This document shows positions 1 through 10,200 of a stretch of 37,778 nucleotides of DNA, in pieces. The stretch's first letter is position 1. Every line of letters begins with the position of its first letter. The notes under the pieces are model-generated. The model did not search any database, had not been told where the DNA came from, and saw only the letters and a program-made list of their open reading frames with translations. The stretch is from IMG/VR virus record IMGVR_UViG_3300007509_000425, positions 1 through 37,778 of that record. One strand, 5' to 3'. The translations under genes were made by a program, and so were the position numbers. Source of the DNA: a virus.

Positions 1-1
1 A

Positions 2-160
2 CTACCAGTAAAACTGGTTTTGTCGATTTTGGGAATTTATGGTTTAGTTCAAATCTTCTGGAAGAAGGAAGATAAGGTGCAAGTAGAAGAACATCACCAT
101 CACCATCATCACAATAATAGTTCAAAAAGGAAGAAAAAGGTAGTGAGGAAGGATAAATAG
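2..160 (+). CDS. C-terminal fragment of a small membrane-anchored protein with a His7 run
   Basis: The reading frame is open from the window edge to a TAG at 158-160, giving 52 residues; the start lies outside the window. A hydrophobic stretch (LVLSILGIYGLVQIF) looks like one membrane segment. It is followed by an acidic and polar linker, seven consecutive histidines (82-102 or so at the DNA level in the CAT/CAC run at about 92-112), then a polar spacer and a very basic end (KRKKK, then RKDK). The gene ends 4 bases before the gp25 start, so it belongs to the same late operon. I do not recognise the family. The His run uses mixed CAT/CAC codons and lies inside native-looking phage sequence, so it does not look like a cloning tag. 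A metal-binding or anchoring role would be a guess. Confidence 0.6.
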   Translation, partial: LPVKLVLSILGIYGLVQIFWKKEDKVQVEEHHHHHHHNNSSKRKKKVVRKDK

Positions 161-164
161 TCCT

Positions 165-620
165 ATGCCACAATCAATATTTACTGGACACACAGATGCT
201 GAAGCTGTAAACAATAGCGACAAAGGCACAACATTCTACAGAGATTTAAATTTATATTTTAATAAAAATCCAGTTACTGGAGATATCTCTGCGGTGACCG
301 ATGTACAAGACATAAAAAGAGCAGTTCGTAATCTAGTTCTTTTAAATACTTGGGATAAACCTTTTCATCCAGAACTAGGTCCTAATGTTAGGGGAGCTTT
401 GTTTGAAAATTACAATATACCTACCATAACAGATGTGGCAGCTAATATAACAAGAACAGTAAACAAATATGAGCCCAGAGTTAGAATCATACAGGTATTA
501 ATTCCGGAACCAGAACAGCAAATGGACACAAATACATTACGAATTTATATATCATTTTTTTTAAAAAGTGCACCAAATATAGCTGAAGAATTAGAGCTTA
601 TACTAAAGAGAGCAAGATAA
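165..620 (+). CDS. gp25: Baseplate wedge subunit gp25 (T4 gp25/GPW family)
   Basis: This 151-residue protein matches the gp25/GPW lysozyme-like family of contractile tails, in which it is part of the inner baseplate wedge and helps to join the wedge to the sheath-tube start. Support: the core around residues 25-80 (DLNLYF, then N-P-V-T-G-D, then the KRAVRNLVL helix and a P-x-LG-N-V-R-G-LFEN motif) and the family's EPR-type motif (YEPRV, about residue 102). T4 gp25 is a little shorter (132 residues). A purine-rich GAGGAAGGA at 145-153 lies 11 bases before the ATG and acts as the likely ribosome site. The next gene starts directly after the stop codon, which suggests coupled translation. Position before gp6 also fits, since these two genes usually travel together in T4-like marine phages. 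Confidence 0.93.
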   Translation: MPQSIFTGHTDAEAVNNSDKGTTFYRDLNLYFNKNPVTGDISAVTDVQDIKRAVRNLVLLNTWDKPFHPELGPNVRGALFENYNIPTITDVAANITRTVNKYEPRVRIIQVLIPEPEQQMDTNTLRIYISFFLKSAPNIAEELELILKRAR

Positions 621-2489
621 ATGGCAGGGAAAACAACAGAAGGCAGAATGAATATTACTGGATTGGATTTTGAAGATATCAAAGACAATCTAAAAATTTA
701 CCTTAAAGGTCAATCACATTTTACTGATTATGATTTTGAAGGTTCTGGCATGAATATTTTACTAGATGTTCTTGCTTACAATACACACTATCAAGCATTT
801 TATGCTAATATGTTAGCTAATGAAATGTTTTTGGATACTGCTGTTAAAAGAAACTCTGTAGTGTCACATGCTAAAGCTCTTGGTTATACACCCAGATCAG
901 TACGAGCGCCAGCTGCCTATTTAAAAGTACAAGTACATGATGCTAACACACCATCAATAACAATGCCCGAAGGGTATGTATTTACTACAACAATTGATGG
1001 TAAAGATTATCAGTTTGTAAATACCGAAGATAGAACAATAACACCAACTTCTTCAGGACTAGAAACACAAGCTTATGTTTTTGGAGATGATGGTGTTGGG
1101 ATTCCTGTTTATGAAGGATCTTGGACAGAAACAAAATTCACCGTAGACTTAACAGATGTTGACCAACGATTTATAATTCCTAATAATAATGTTGATATAT
1201 CTACAGTATTGGTTTCGGTACAAACAAGCTCAGTGGATACATTTAAAGAAACCTTTATTAAAGCTAATGATCTTATAGATGTTGATGCTTCAACAAGGGC
1301 CTTTTTTATTCAAGAAACTGTAGATAATAAATGGGAAATTTATTTTGGAGATGATGCTGTAGGAAAAGCTTTAACTGATGGAAATATAATATCTGTTAAA
1401 TATGTTGTTACCAATTTAGAAGCTGCCAATGGAGCTTCTACATTTAATGCAGGCGGTGGTATTTCAGGTTTTAGTAATATAGAAGTTACCACAATTACTT
1501 CCGCTGCAGGTGGCGCTACAGCTGAAACTTTAGATTCAATTAGGTATAATGCACCGTTACATTTTGCTTCTCAGAATAGAGGAGTAACAGCTACTGATTA
1601 TAAAGCTTTATTGCCGCAATTATATGGAGATATAGAATCTATTGCTGTATGGGGTGGAGAATTTTCAAATCCGCCTGTGTATGGAAAAGTTTATATTAGT
1701 ATTAAGCCGCACACTGGTTCCAATTTAACTAATGTAGTAAAGGAAAGTTTAACAAATCAATTAAAAAAATATACTGTTGCTAGTATTACGCCTGTGTTTA
1801 TTAATCCGGATATTACAAAGATTATTCCAAATATTTCTTTTAAATTCAATGAGTTTAATACAACAAAAACAGCATTGGATATAGAAACATTAATAGCTGC
1901 TAAAGTAGCTGAATATAGTGATAATTATTTGGAACAATTTGAAGGTGTTTTTAGACATTCTAAATTTACAAATATAATTGATACGGTTGATGATTCTATT
2001 TTATCAAATATTACCACAATACAGATTAGTCAAGCATTGACACCTACATTAGCTACAATCACAAAATATACAATGGATTTTAACAATCCATTCCATCATC
2101 CACATGCAGGCCATAAAAGTATTCTTACATCTACTGGATTCGTTTTAGAAGGCGGTTCAGATGTTTTATTTTTAGATGATGATGGTAAAGGAAACATTAG
2201 AACATATAAATTGGTTGGATCTGCTGAGTCTTATGTAGACCTTGAAGCCGGCACAATTGATTATGATACTGGCCAAATAATATTAACATCATTTAATATT
2301 ATATCTGCTGAGAACACAGACGGAACAATTACAATTACGGTTACTCCAGCTTCAAATGATGTAGTTGCGGTTAGAAATCAACTTTTATTAATAGATACAA
2401 CTAACATGAAAGTAACAGGAGAATCAGACACCATAGCATCTGGTAGTGCTAATGCCGGTACAGGATACTCTACAACAGCTACATATTAA
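621..2489 (+). CDS. gp6: Baseplate wedge subunit gp6 (baseplate J-like)
   Basis: The 622-residue product fits T4 gp6 (660 residues), the subunit that forms the continuous ring holding the baseplate wedges together. The N-terminus carries the typical features: L-x-F-E-D-I-K-D-N-L (residues 15-25), DYDFEGSGMN (about 37-46), then LLDVLAYNTHYQAFYANMLANE-type helix and an A-x-LGYTPRS motif near residue 90. The middle has a baseplate-J-like segment with G-A-T-A-E-T-L-D-S-I-R (about 293-303) followed by RGVTATDY (about 315), a motif common to gpJ/gp6 proteins. The C-terminal 150 residues are beta-rich and less conserved. The ATG follows the gp25 stop with no gap. The next gene starts 3 bases after the stop. 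Confidence 0.92.
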   Translation: MAGKTTEGRMNITGLDFEDIKDNLKIYLKGQSHFTDYDFEGSGMNILLDVLAYNTHYQAFYANMLANEMFLDTAVKRNSVVSHAKALGYTPRSVRAPAAYLKVQVHDANTPSITMPEGYVFTTTIDGKDYQFVNTEDRTITPTSSGLETQAYVFGDDGVGIPVYEGSWTETKFTVDLTDVDQRFIIPNNNVDISTVLVSVQTSSVDTFKETFIKANDLIDVDASTRAFFIQETVDNKWEIYFGDDAVGKALTDGNIISVKYVVTNLEAANGASTFNAGGGISGFSNIEVTTITSAAGGATAETLDSIRYNAPLHFASQNRGVTATDYKALLPQLYGDIESIAVWGGEFSNPPVYGKVYISIKPHTGSNLTNVVKESLTNQLKKYTVASITPVFINPDITKIIPNISFKFNEFNTTKTALDIETLIAAKVAEYSDNYLEQFEGVFRHSKFTNIIDTVDDSILSNITTIQISQALTPTLATITKYTMDFNNPFHHPHAGHKSILTSTGFVLEGGSDVLFLDDDGKGNIRTYKLVGSAESYVDLEAGTIDYDTGQIILTSFNIISAENTDGTITITVTPASNDVVAVRNQLLLIDTTNMKVTGESDTIASGSANAGTGYSTTATY

Positions 2490-2492
2490 TAA

Positions 2493-5400
2493 ATGTCAGA
2501 GTTAAAAAAGAAATTATCAACGCTGGTAGCTGAAAATTTACCAGAGTTTATTAAGTCCGATCATAATGTTTTTGCGGAATTTGTAAAAATATATTATGAG
2601 TTTTTAGAATCAGCTGAGCTTAAATTAAATAAATTAGGCTCTAAAGATTCTATTATAACCGAAGATTATGATAGGATGATTTTAGAAGATGAAACAGTCG
2701 GCAAAACATTATATAGAGATCCTTCTGCTAAAGAAGTTTTATTAGAAGATTATGATTGGGCGGCTGGTGGTCCAACACTAGTTAGGGCTGGAAACCATTT
2801 CGTAAATGGTGAAACTATTATAGGGCAAACTTCTAAAGCTACAGCAACAATTCGTGTTGTAGATATTGATGACAACTCTAGATTGTTTATTTCAAGCCAA
2901 AATAAATTTTTACTAAATGAGCAAATTGTTGGCCAAACTTCCAATGCAGCTGGATACATATTCGATTATACATCAAACCCAGTAGAATCTATTTCTGATC
3001 TTATGAAATATGCTGATGTTGATGATACTATAGATTCTTTCTTTGACGAATTTAAATCAGCTTTCTTAAAAACTATTCCAAAGACTTTAGCTCCTGGAGT
3101 AAATAAGAAAAACATTTTAAAAAATATCACCGACCTTTATAAAACCAAAGGAACTAGAAAAGGACATGAAATATTTTTTAGATTGCTATTGGATGAAAAT
3201 GTAGAAATATTTTATCCAACAGAAAACGTATTTAGAATTTCTGGAGGAAAATGGACAAATGATCCTATATTAAGAGTGCAACAAGTTAATGATGCTATAT
3301 TATTAGAGAATAATATAGAGGTTGGCGGTTCACAGAACAATGATATATTCCTTATATTAGAATCAGGCAACCAAATTTTAAATGAGCAATCTTTTACTCA
3401 GCAATATAATTTAAATAATCTTGTTGGAGAAACAATAACTCAAGAGCGAGTTAATGACCTTTCTATCCGATCTGGTGGTCATTTTTCTCCAGAAGTTAAT
3501 GCTACAAAAACACCGCCAGATACTAATAATTATCCTGTTATAGAAAAGTCTACAGCTGTCGTTGAAACTGTTACTCAATTACAAATTGGAACATCTATTG
3601 TTTATGATTTGGTTTTATCTAGTGTTGTGGGCACCTTTATAGCAGGACAAAAAATATATGGACAAGATAACACTAAATCAGAGCGGACTCTTTGGGCTAA
3701 AATAGCATCACAGGTGGGTGATATGGATACTTCTGCTTCGGGGCAATATTTTACTGAAGAAGATCCTTTAAATATAACATCACTCTACGGGGATGGGCTA
3801 TTAGCGGAAATTTCTGAGCTTAACACCGGTTCGGTAGATAATGTTATCATTTCTACAGCAGGCCAAGGATATGAAATTGGAGACAAATTATTAGTCGATA
3901 ATACCGGAACTTTTGGAGCTTCTTTAAAAGCAGAAATTAGTGTGGTTAATGGAGGTTTTGCTCCAGAAACTGGTTCATTAGAAAATGAATTTAGGTTTAT
4001 CATAGAAGATGGCGGAACTGATGGTGCTGGAGCTAATGCTGGAGATGAAATTTTAATAGAAAATGGATTATATTTAACCCAAGAAATAAATTATGGTATG
4101 GGAGCTGAAGACCATTTTATATTAGAAGATGATTTAGTACAATATGATACAATATCTGGGGATAAATTAGTTCAAGAAAGAGATACTGGTATCAGAGATA
4201 TTACTGATATTAGGATAAAACAGTTTGGAAACAACTATAAATCCTTACCTTCACTATATCTACCAGCTGGCTCATCAACTTTAAATGAAGGTGGAATTTT
4301 AGAGTCTGATGCTACAAGTATAACACTAACGTCTGTAGCTGAATTTCATATAGCTACACCAACAAGTCCAGGAACAATTTATATAGGCGAAGAAAAAATA
4401 GAATATTATGGAATATCTTCAAATACTCTAACTGGGTGTGTTAGGGGAGCCGGAGGCACTACAGCATATCAACATAATGATGGATCGGCTGTTGTTACTT
4501 ATGATGTTGTTGCTGGTCAAGCTAGAAATGGTGGCGTTGTTATAGCTTATGGAGATGGCAATATAGGAAAAATAGCAGCAACATCTATTTCTGAGCCCGG
4601 AGTGCATTATTCAGCTCCGACAATAACAACAGTAGAAAATCTTTTAATTATTAATTTAACTGGAGACCCACCAGTTGTAGGTCAAACAGTTACAAGCTCT
4701 TCTGGCGGAACAGCCCTCATTAAAAGTTATAATCAAAAAACACAATTAATGAAGATATCTTCAATTGATGGAGATTTTTCTGTTGACGATACACTAACAC
4801 AATCCGCTTCTAGTTTTACTGGCAAAATTTTCAGTAATGATAAGGCTGTGTTTAGTTCAATTGTTTCCGGAGCTGCAACATTTGGAGCATATATTAATCA
4901 AGATGGATGGATATCAGAAGATTCTAAAAAGATACAAGACAGTTATTATTATCAAGATTTTTCTTATGTAGTAAAAACAGCCACATCTATTGGTTTATGG
5001 CGAGACTCTTTATTGAGTTCAGTACACCCTGCTGGGTTTGCTTTATTTGGAGAAATTAATCCAATCCAAACGGTGGATGTGAGGATTAAAACCATTTCAA
5101 CATCTTCAGCTGGAACTGCAAGAGAGCTTCTTACTCCACCACTATTCTCAACCTTCAAGACTATCTTTACAACTAAGCATGGCCGACGATTAGGAACAGA
5201 AGCAGAAACATTAAGCACAGCACCAGAAAGCGGTGTTAGTAGAAACACTGATTTAAGTAATGATAAAGATGTTACTTTAACCCTAAGAGTATCTATTATT
5301 AGAGAACCTAGTTATCCTTTAAATACAGTTGGTTATGATGGATATGGACAGCCTAATTTAGGAAATTTTGATAAATTTAAATTCGCAAACAGCTATTTGT

Positions 5401-5810
5401 TATCTGCCAGAAATGAAACTACTTCAGGCACAAATGCCGGCTTTTATGAATCACGGCAAAAAACAACTTTAAATGAAGGTGCGATTTTGTCCGCTGGAGA
5501 TACAACAATAACACTAACAGATGCTACAGAATTCCCCACTGTCGGGACCATATTAATAGACAGTGAAGAAATTACATATACTGGCAAATCCGGAAACGAT
5601 TTAACTGGATGTGCTAGAGGTGCTAATAGTACCACAGCAACAACACACACAGACGGCTCTGATGTATATAATTATGTGTTTGTAATAACACAGAAGCATG
5701 GATACCGAATTCAAGATTGGTCTAACGTAAAATTGGGAGATATTATAGATTATCCAGGAAGACGTTGGTATATACCGGCACCGTCAGAAATTACAATAGA
5801 AAATGTATAA
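2493..5810 (+). CDS. gp7: Large baseplate wedge protein, gp7-like by position
   Basis: This 1105-residue protein lies exactly where T4 gp7 (1032 residues) would be, between gp6 and gp8, and is of similar size, so I call it gp7-like mainly by synteny. The N-terminal 250 residues look conserved: L-P-E-F-I-K-S-D-H (about 17-25), FVKIYYEFLE, and a helical part with YKTKGTRKGHEIFFRLL (about 219-235). The rest is a string of beta modules. Two copies of one module (starting TLNEG, ending in L-T-G-C-x-R-G and H-x-D-G-S) lie at residues 596-670 and 992-1061, and two G-Q-T-S motifs at about 110 and 149 mark another module. The same modules recur in the 7247-14245 product. The late promoter box for gp8 overlaps its stop codon. 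Confidence 0.68.
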   Translation: MSELKKKLSTLVAENLPEFIKSDHNVFAEFVKIYYEFLESAELKLNKLGSKDSIITEDYDRMILEDETVGKTLYRDPSAKEVLLEDYDWAAGGPTLVRAGNHFVNGETIIGQTSKATATIRVVDIDDNSRLFISSQNKFLLNEQIVGQTSNAAGYIFDYTSNPVESISDLMKYADVDDTIDSFFDEFKSAFLKTIPKTLAPGVNKKNILKNITDLYKTKGTRKGHEIFFRLLLDENVEIFYPTENVFRISGGKWTNDPILRVQQVNDAILLENNIEVGGSQNNDIFLILESGNQILNEQSFTQQYNLNNLVGETITQERVNDLSIRSGGHFSPEVNATKTPPDTNNYPVIEKSTAVVETVTQLQIGTSIVYDLVLSSVVGTFIAGQKIYGQDNTKSERTLWAKIASQVGDMDTSASGQYFTEEDPLNITSLYGDGLLAEISELNTGSVDNVIISTAGQGYEIGDKLLVDNTGTFGASLKAEISVVNGGFAPETGSLENEFRFIIEDGGTDGAGANAGDEILIENGLYLTQEINYGMGAEDHFILEDDLVQYDTISGDKLVQERDTGIRDITDIRIKQFGNNYKSLPSLYLPAGSSTLNEGGILESDATSITLTSVAEFHIATPTSPGTIYIGEEKIEYYGISSNTLTGCVRGAGGTTAYQHNDGSAVVTYDVVAGQARNGGVVIAYGDGNIGKIAATSISEPGVHYSAPTITTVENLLIINLTGDPPVVGQTVTSSSGGTALIKSYNQKTQLMKISSIDGDFSVDDTLTQSASSFTGKIFSNDKAVFSSIVSGAATFGAYINQDGWISEDSKKIQDSYYYQDFSYVVKTATSIGLWRDSLLSSVHPAGFALFGEINPIQTVDVRIKTISTSSAGTARELLTPPLFSTFKTIFTTKHGRRLGTEAETLSTAPESGVSRNTDLSNDKDVTLTLRVSIIREPSYPLNTVGYDGYGQPNLGNFDKFKFANSYLLSARNETTSGTNAGFYESRQKTTLNEGAILSAGDTTITLTDATEFPTVGTILIDSEEITYTGKSGNDLTGCARGANSTTATTHTDGSDVYNYVFVITQKHGYRIQDWSNVKLGDIIDYPGRRWYIPAPSEITIENV
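4278..4502 (+). repeat. TLNEG/LTGC-RG beta module, copy 1
   Basis: Codes residues 596-670 of the gp7-like protein. Shared pattern with the copies at 5466-5676 and 13061-13276: TLNEG, an ITLT strand, a short loop, an I-x-I-G/D-x-E-x-I-x-Y strand pair, then LTGC-x-RG and H-x-D-G-S. This copy has a longer loop (HIATPTSPGT) than the others. Repetition is at protein level; the DNA copies have diverged. Confidence 0.8.
5466..5676 (+). repeat. TLNEG/LTGC-RG beta module, copy 2
   Basis: Codes residues 992-1061 of the gp7-like protein. It reads TTLNEG, TTITLT, E-F-P-T-V-G, DSEEITYTG, SGNDLTGCARG and THTDGSD, closer to the copy at 13061-13276 in another protein than to copy 1 in the same protein. That suggests exchange or duplication of modules between baseplate genes. 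Confidence 0.8.
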
Positions 5811-5813
5811 ATA
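5806..5813 (+). promoter_or_regulatory. T4-type late promoter (TATAAATA) for gp8 and downstream genes
   Basis: A perfect TATAAATA octamer overlaps the stop codon of the gp7-like gene. T4 late promoters consist of this box only, recognised by the gp55 sigma factor with gp33 and the sliding clamp. Transcription would begin about 6 bases after the box, giving a leader of about 24 bases with a GGAG ribosome site at 5827-5830 before the ATG at 5843. It is the only clear late box in the first 14 kb. Confidence 0.7.
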
Positions 5814-5842
5814 GTAAAATAAACTCGGAGATTTGATTTAAA

Positions 5843-7234
5843 ATGTCAGCAATAATTACCAATAAATTTAGGATTCATAATGCAGAGCAGTTTTATGAGT
5901 CTTTTGATGAATCGGCTAATACACATTATTATCTATATGTGGGTCGGCCTTTACCATTTTCATCAACAACAGGCGGAGGAACAGATACAGTTCCACCAGC
6001 TCCAATAGATAACGTAGAGGAAGAATTCCGTAATTATCGGGATATGCTTGCTGCTAAAAAAATAACTTCATCTGACATTCAATTTGTAATTCCGAGACGA
6101 GATTGGACGTCAGGAACCGTATATGACCAATATATGCATGATTATAGTCCTTCTAACACCACAACTAGTGGTGCTACAAATTTAGGAGACTCTACTTTTG
6201 TTGTTATGACCGACGAGTTTAAAGTTTATAAATGTATGTGGAATAATGGTGGTGCTGCAGCAACAACTAAACCAACACACACATCTAATGTTGAAGTAAA
6301 AACTGGCGATGATTATTATTGGAAGTATATGTATACTTTAACCTCGACACAAGTTCAAAAGTTTTTAACTGTAGATTTTATGCCGGTATATGATACTTTA
6401 GGAACTGTTTCTGGCGGCACACAAACATCAGTATCGTCTAGTGCAGCTGATGGTGAAATACGGCGTATTCTCATAACGTCTGGCGGCTCCGGATTCACGG
6501 ACGGGGATTATCATAATGTAAAAATTGAAGGTGATGGTTCCGGAGGCGAGTGTTCTGTTACAATTTCTGCTGGAGTTATTACGGAGGTTACTGTAACGGC
6601 TCAAGGTAGTAATTATAGATATGCTGATATAGATTTATCATCAGAGCCTGCTATGGGAACTGGAGTAACTGATCCGGTATTTAATGCGGTCATTGGCCCC
6701 GCTGGCGGCCACGGATATGATTCCATTAAAGAACTTTATGCATATTATGTTATGACAAACACATCACTTGTGGGATCAGAAGGTGCTGGAGATTTTGTAG
6801 TCGATCAGGATTTTAGAAGGGTCGGTTTAGTCCGAAATCCTAATGATTATGGCTCATCTACGGCAGCAACAGATTCAACATTAAATGCTTTAAAAACATT
6901 GACATTCAGCGGTACTCCTGGATCGTTTTTAGTGGACGAAGTTATTACCGGAGGAACATCCGGAGCTAAAGCTGAGGTTGTTAAGTTTGACGCTACAAGT
7001 AAAAAATTACATTATATACAAACAGATTATAATGTTTCTGACGATAAGAAAATTAAACCATTTACAGTTGGTGAAACAATTACTAGTGCAAGTTTAGCTA
7101 CAGGTGTTGTGGATACATTAAGTAATCCAGAAATAGATTATTTTTCTGGAGATATGTTATATTGCGAACAAAGAGCTCCTATTGTTCGAGCTACAGACCA
7201 AACAGAAAATATAAAATTAGTAATTGAGTTCTAG
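5843..7234 (+). CDS. gp8: Baseplate wedge subunit gp8
   Basis: The 463-residue product is a gp8-like baseplate wedge protein; T4 gp8 has 334 residues and forms a dimer within each wedge. Recognisable elements in the N-terminal half are a Y-L-Y-V-G-R-P-L-P-F segment (residues 30-39), VEEEFRNYRDMLAAKKI (about 57-73), an F-V-V-M-T-D-E-F-K-V-Y-K-C-x-W-N-N motif (about 118-134), KP-T with a long loop, and YYWKYMYTL (about 154-162). The C-terminal half is extended compared with T4 and holds G-x-G-F/N-Y-type beta motifs near residues 215 and 255 and a GGTSGAKAEVV segment. A late promoter box lies 30 bases upstream and the next gene starts 12 bases after the stop. Confidence 0.88.
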   Translation: MSAIITNKFRIHNAEQFYESFDESANTHYYLYVGRPLPFSSTTGGGTDTVPPAPIDNVEEEFRNYRDMLAAKKITSSDIQFVIPRRDWTSGTVYDQYMHDYSPSNTTTSGATNLGDSTFVVMTDEFKVYKCMWNNGGAAATTKPTHTSNVEVKTGDDYYWKYMYTLTSTQVQKFLTVDFMPVYDTLGTVSGGTQTSVSSSAADGEIRRILITSGGSGFTDGDYHNVKIEGDGSGGECSVTISAGVITEVTVTAQGSNYRYADIDLSSEPAMGTGVTDPVFNAVIGPAGGHGYDSIKELYAYYVMTNTSLVGSEGAGDFVVDQDFRRVGLVRNPNDYGSSTAATDSTLNALKTLTFSGTPGSFLVDEVITGGTSGAKAEVVKFDATSKKLHYIQTDYNVSDDKKIKPFTVGETITSASLATGVVDTLSNPEIDYFSGDMLYCEQRAPIVRATDQTENIKLVIEF

Positions 7235-7246
7235 GAAAAATATAAA

Positions 7247-10200
7247 ATGGCACAAAAAACAGATTTAAACGTAAGCCCTTATTTTGATGATTACAATGAA
7301 GCTGATCAATTCCATAAGGTACTTTTTAAGCCTGCTAAAGCAGTTCAAGCTAGAGAATTAACACAACTTCAATCCATTTTACAAAATCAAATTGAGCGAT
7401 TTGGTAGACACATCTTCCAAGAAGGTTCAATTGTAATTCCTGGAAATGTTGGGTTTGATAAAAATTATTTTGCAATTAAGCTTCAACCTAAAGTAGGACG
7501 CTCAAACATAGCTGACAATTCAAGTACCGACCCAAATCTAGTGTGGGAAGTATCAACTTATCTATCCACATATAAAGATACCATAATCACAGGAGCTGAT
7601 TCGGGTGTTACAGCTAGAGTTATTAATTATGCAGTTGCAGATGGAACAGATCCAGATACTCTTTTTGTAAAATACATATCATCAGGAACAGATAACGCTG
7701 CAAAGGTATTTACAGACGGCGAGCAAATCAAATCAGATGGCACTATCTTTGCTGCTAATGGAGCATCTTACGGTGCTAATGCTTATTCAGCTATATTAGA
7801 AAGCTCTAGTGCTACACATACCGGGTGTGCTGTAACGGTCACAGCGGGTGTTTTCTTTGTTCGTGGTATGTTTGTACAAACCGATGACCAAGCATTAATA
7901 ATAGAAAAGTATACTAATGTGCCTACTTGTAGGGTTGGATTTGATGTTCAAGAGTCTGTAGTAACATCACTTACTAATAATGCACTGTTAGATAATGCAC
8001 AAGGTGCATCAAATTTTGCTGCAGATGGGGCTGATCGCCTTAAAGTAGAATTAGTATTAGCGAAATATAGCTTGGCAGATGCAACAGATACCAATTTCAC
8101 AGAATTGATGAGATTGGATGCTGGTAGAATTATTCACCATGTTCGATATCCAGAATATAGTGTAGTTGAGGATATGATAGCTAGGAGAACTTCAGAAGAA
8201 TCTGGAGATTATGTAGTAAAGCCTTTTGTATTTGATATTAAAGAGCATTTAAATGACGGCATTAATAATGGAATGTATGGACTTGAAGATGTTCCTGCAG
8301 GTGATGTTAATAAATTTGTAGCCATAGTTAGTCCAGGAAAAGCTTATGTAGCCGGCCGAGAGGTTGAAATTCTTTCTCCAAGAACTGTAGAGTTTGATAA
8401 AGCTCGTGACTCTGAAACTATGGTTGACGGCAATGTTATTGCTAATATGGGACAATATGCTAATATAACAAATGTTTATGGAACTCCAGACATTCATCCT
8501 GATACCTCAGCTGCCACAAATATTAAAACCTTCAAAACACTTCAATTGTTTAATAGACAAACAGCTGTTAGAGGCCAAAGTAATGGTGAGCATGTTGGTT
8601 ATGCTAGAGCTAAGACGATGGAATATTCTACTGGCACTCCAGGCTCTTCTGCTACTAATAACACTTCATTGTTCAAACTATATCTATTTGACATTAACAT
8701 GTTCACTGATGTTACTATGTCAGGTAACTGTTCATTAACAACCGGAACCTTAATTACTGGACAAACTTCTGGTGCAATTGGTATGGTGGTTTCAGGTACA
8801 AGCAACAATACACGATTTACATTAGAAAATGTTGTGGGTCGCTTTAGTACAGGCGAATCTATTGCAAGCAGCCACTCAGGAGATACTATAACGGGCCAAA
8901 CGTCAATAATTTTAAATAGGAGTTTTGGTCAAGATGTTAAACAAATCTTTCAGACATTTACAAGTGCAGCAGGACAAGATTTTACAGCTGATGTTTCTTT
9001 AGATGTAGCTTTTACATTATCGGGCAATTATGCTTTTGGTTCAGTAGATGAGATTGGATTAGAAGATGGTTTAGGAGTTTTGCGACAAGAAGGTTTAACT
9101 TTAGCAGCATCTGATTTAGGTGATAATATCCTTGGGGAAGAAATTAGTAATTCGGTAGTAGGCACTAATTCCTTCTATGATGAAGAACTTGTAGTAGGAG
9201 ATATTCTTGGTATGCCATCAGCTGCTGGTGGAGCAATTGAAACTCGGAGAGTATCATCCATAGGTACTGGATTAGATTCTAATGTAGCAACAGTTGATTC
9301 TGCTTATACTTTAAATATAACTGGAGCAGAAGCTATACGCTATAGAGGAGAAATTAAAGATCCTGCTCGTTCGACTTCAATATGGAATATTCCACATAGA
9401 AATGTTAAAACATTATATCCAATTGATACTCAAGTAAAGGTTAGACGGCAGTTTTGGGCGGAAACAACAACTGGCGGTGAGATTACTATAAATGTAGGTA
9501 CAAATGAAACATTTTTACCGTTTGCTGAAAAAGATTATACTTTATCTATAATGCTATTAGGCACATCAACAACTGGTATTGCTCAAGGTGATATAGTTTC
9601 AGCAGATTCAGGATTTACTCTTACAGCTTCAAATAAAACCTTAACCATGACTAACAGTGATTGGGGAACAAATACTAAAATAAAAATTTCAGCTACTATA
9701 CAGTTAGCTGATGTTAATGAAGCAGCTAAAACTTTAACGAAAATGCACACCAAAATAATATCAGAAAATGGTGCTTCAAGTTCTGTTTATGGTCTCCGGG
9801 TAGAGGATCGGCAGATCAGTTTAGGTGTAGCTGATGGTTATAGATGTTGGAGTATTTTTGAATCTGTTAATATTGCAACTGCGCCTGTCATACCCTCTTT
9901 AACAATATCAAGTTATACTGGCACCTTTTCAGACGGAGAGCAAATATTAGGTTCAGTTTCTAAAGCTACTGCATTAGTAGTTAATGATGATTCTTCCGGC
10001 ACTTTACAATTTGTATATCAAACTGGAACATTTACTTCTTTGGATAGTATTACAGGGCAAACCACAAAAGAAACAGCTAATGTTGTAACGGTTAATGCTC
10101 ATTCGGAAGATATTAGTGAAAAATATTCCTTTGATAACGGTCATAAAGATGGATATTATGATTTCGCTAGAATTACAAGAAAAGGAAACGAATCACCTCC

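Noticed and set aside
92-112. Possible cloning His-tag or vector contamination
   Set aside because: The run uses seven histidines with mixed codons, is not at a protein end, and is embedded in AT-rich phage sequence directly before gp25.
8472-8738. 88-codon plus-strand frame inside the giant structural gene
   Set aside because: Leu/Met-rich composition typical of a frame-shifted reading; the host frame is continuous and supported by modules on both sides.
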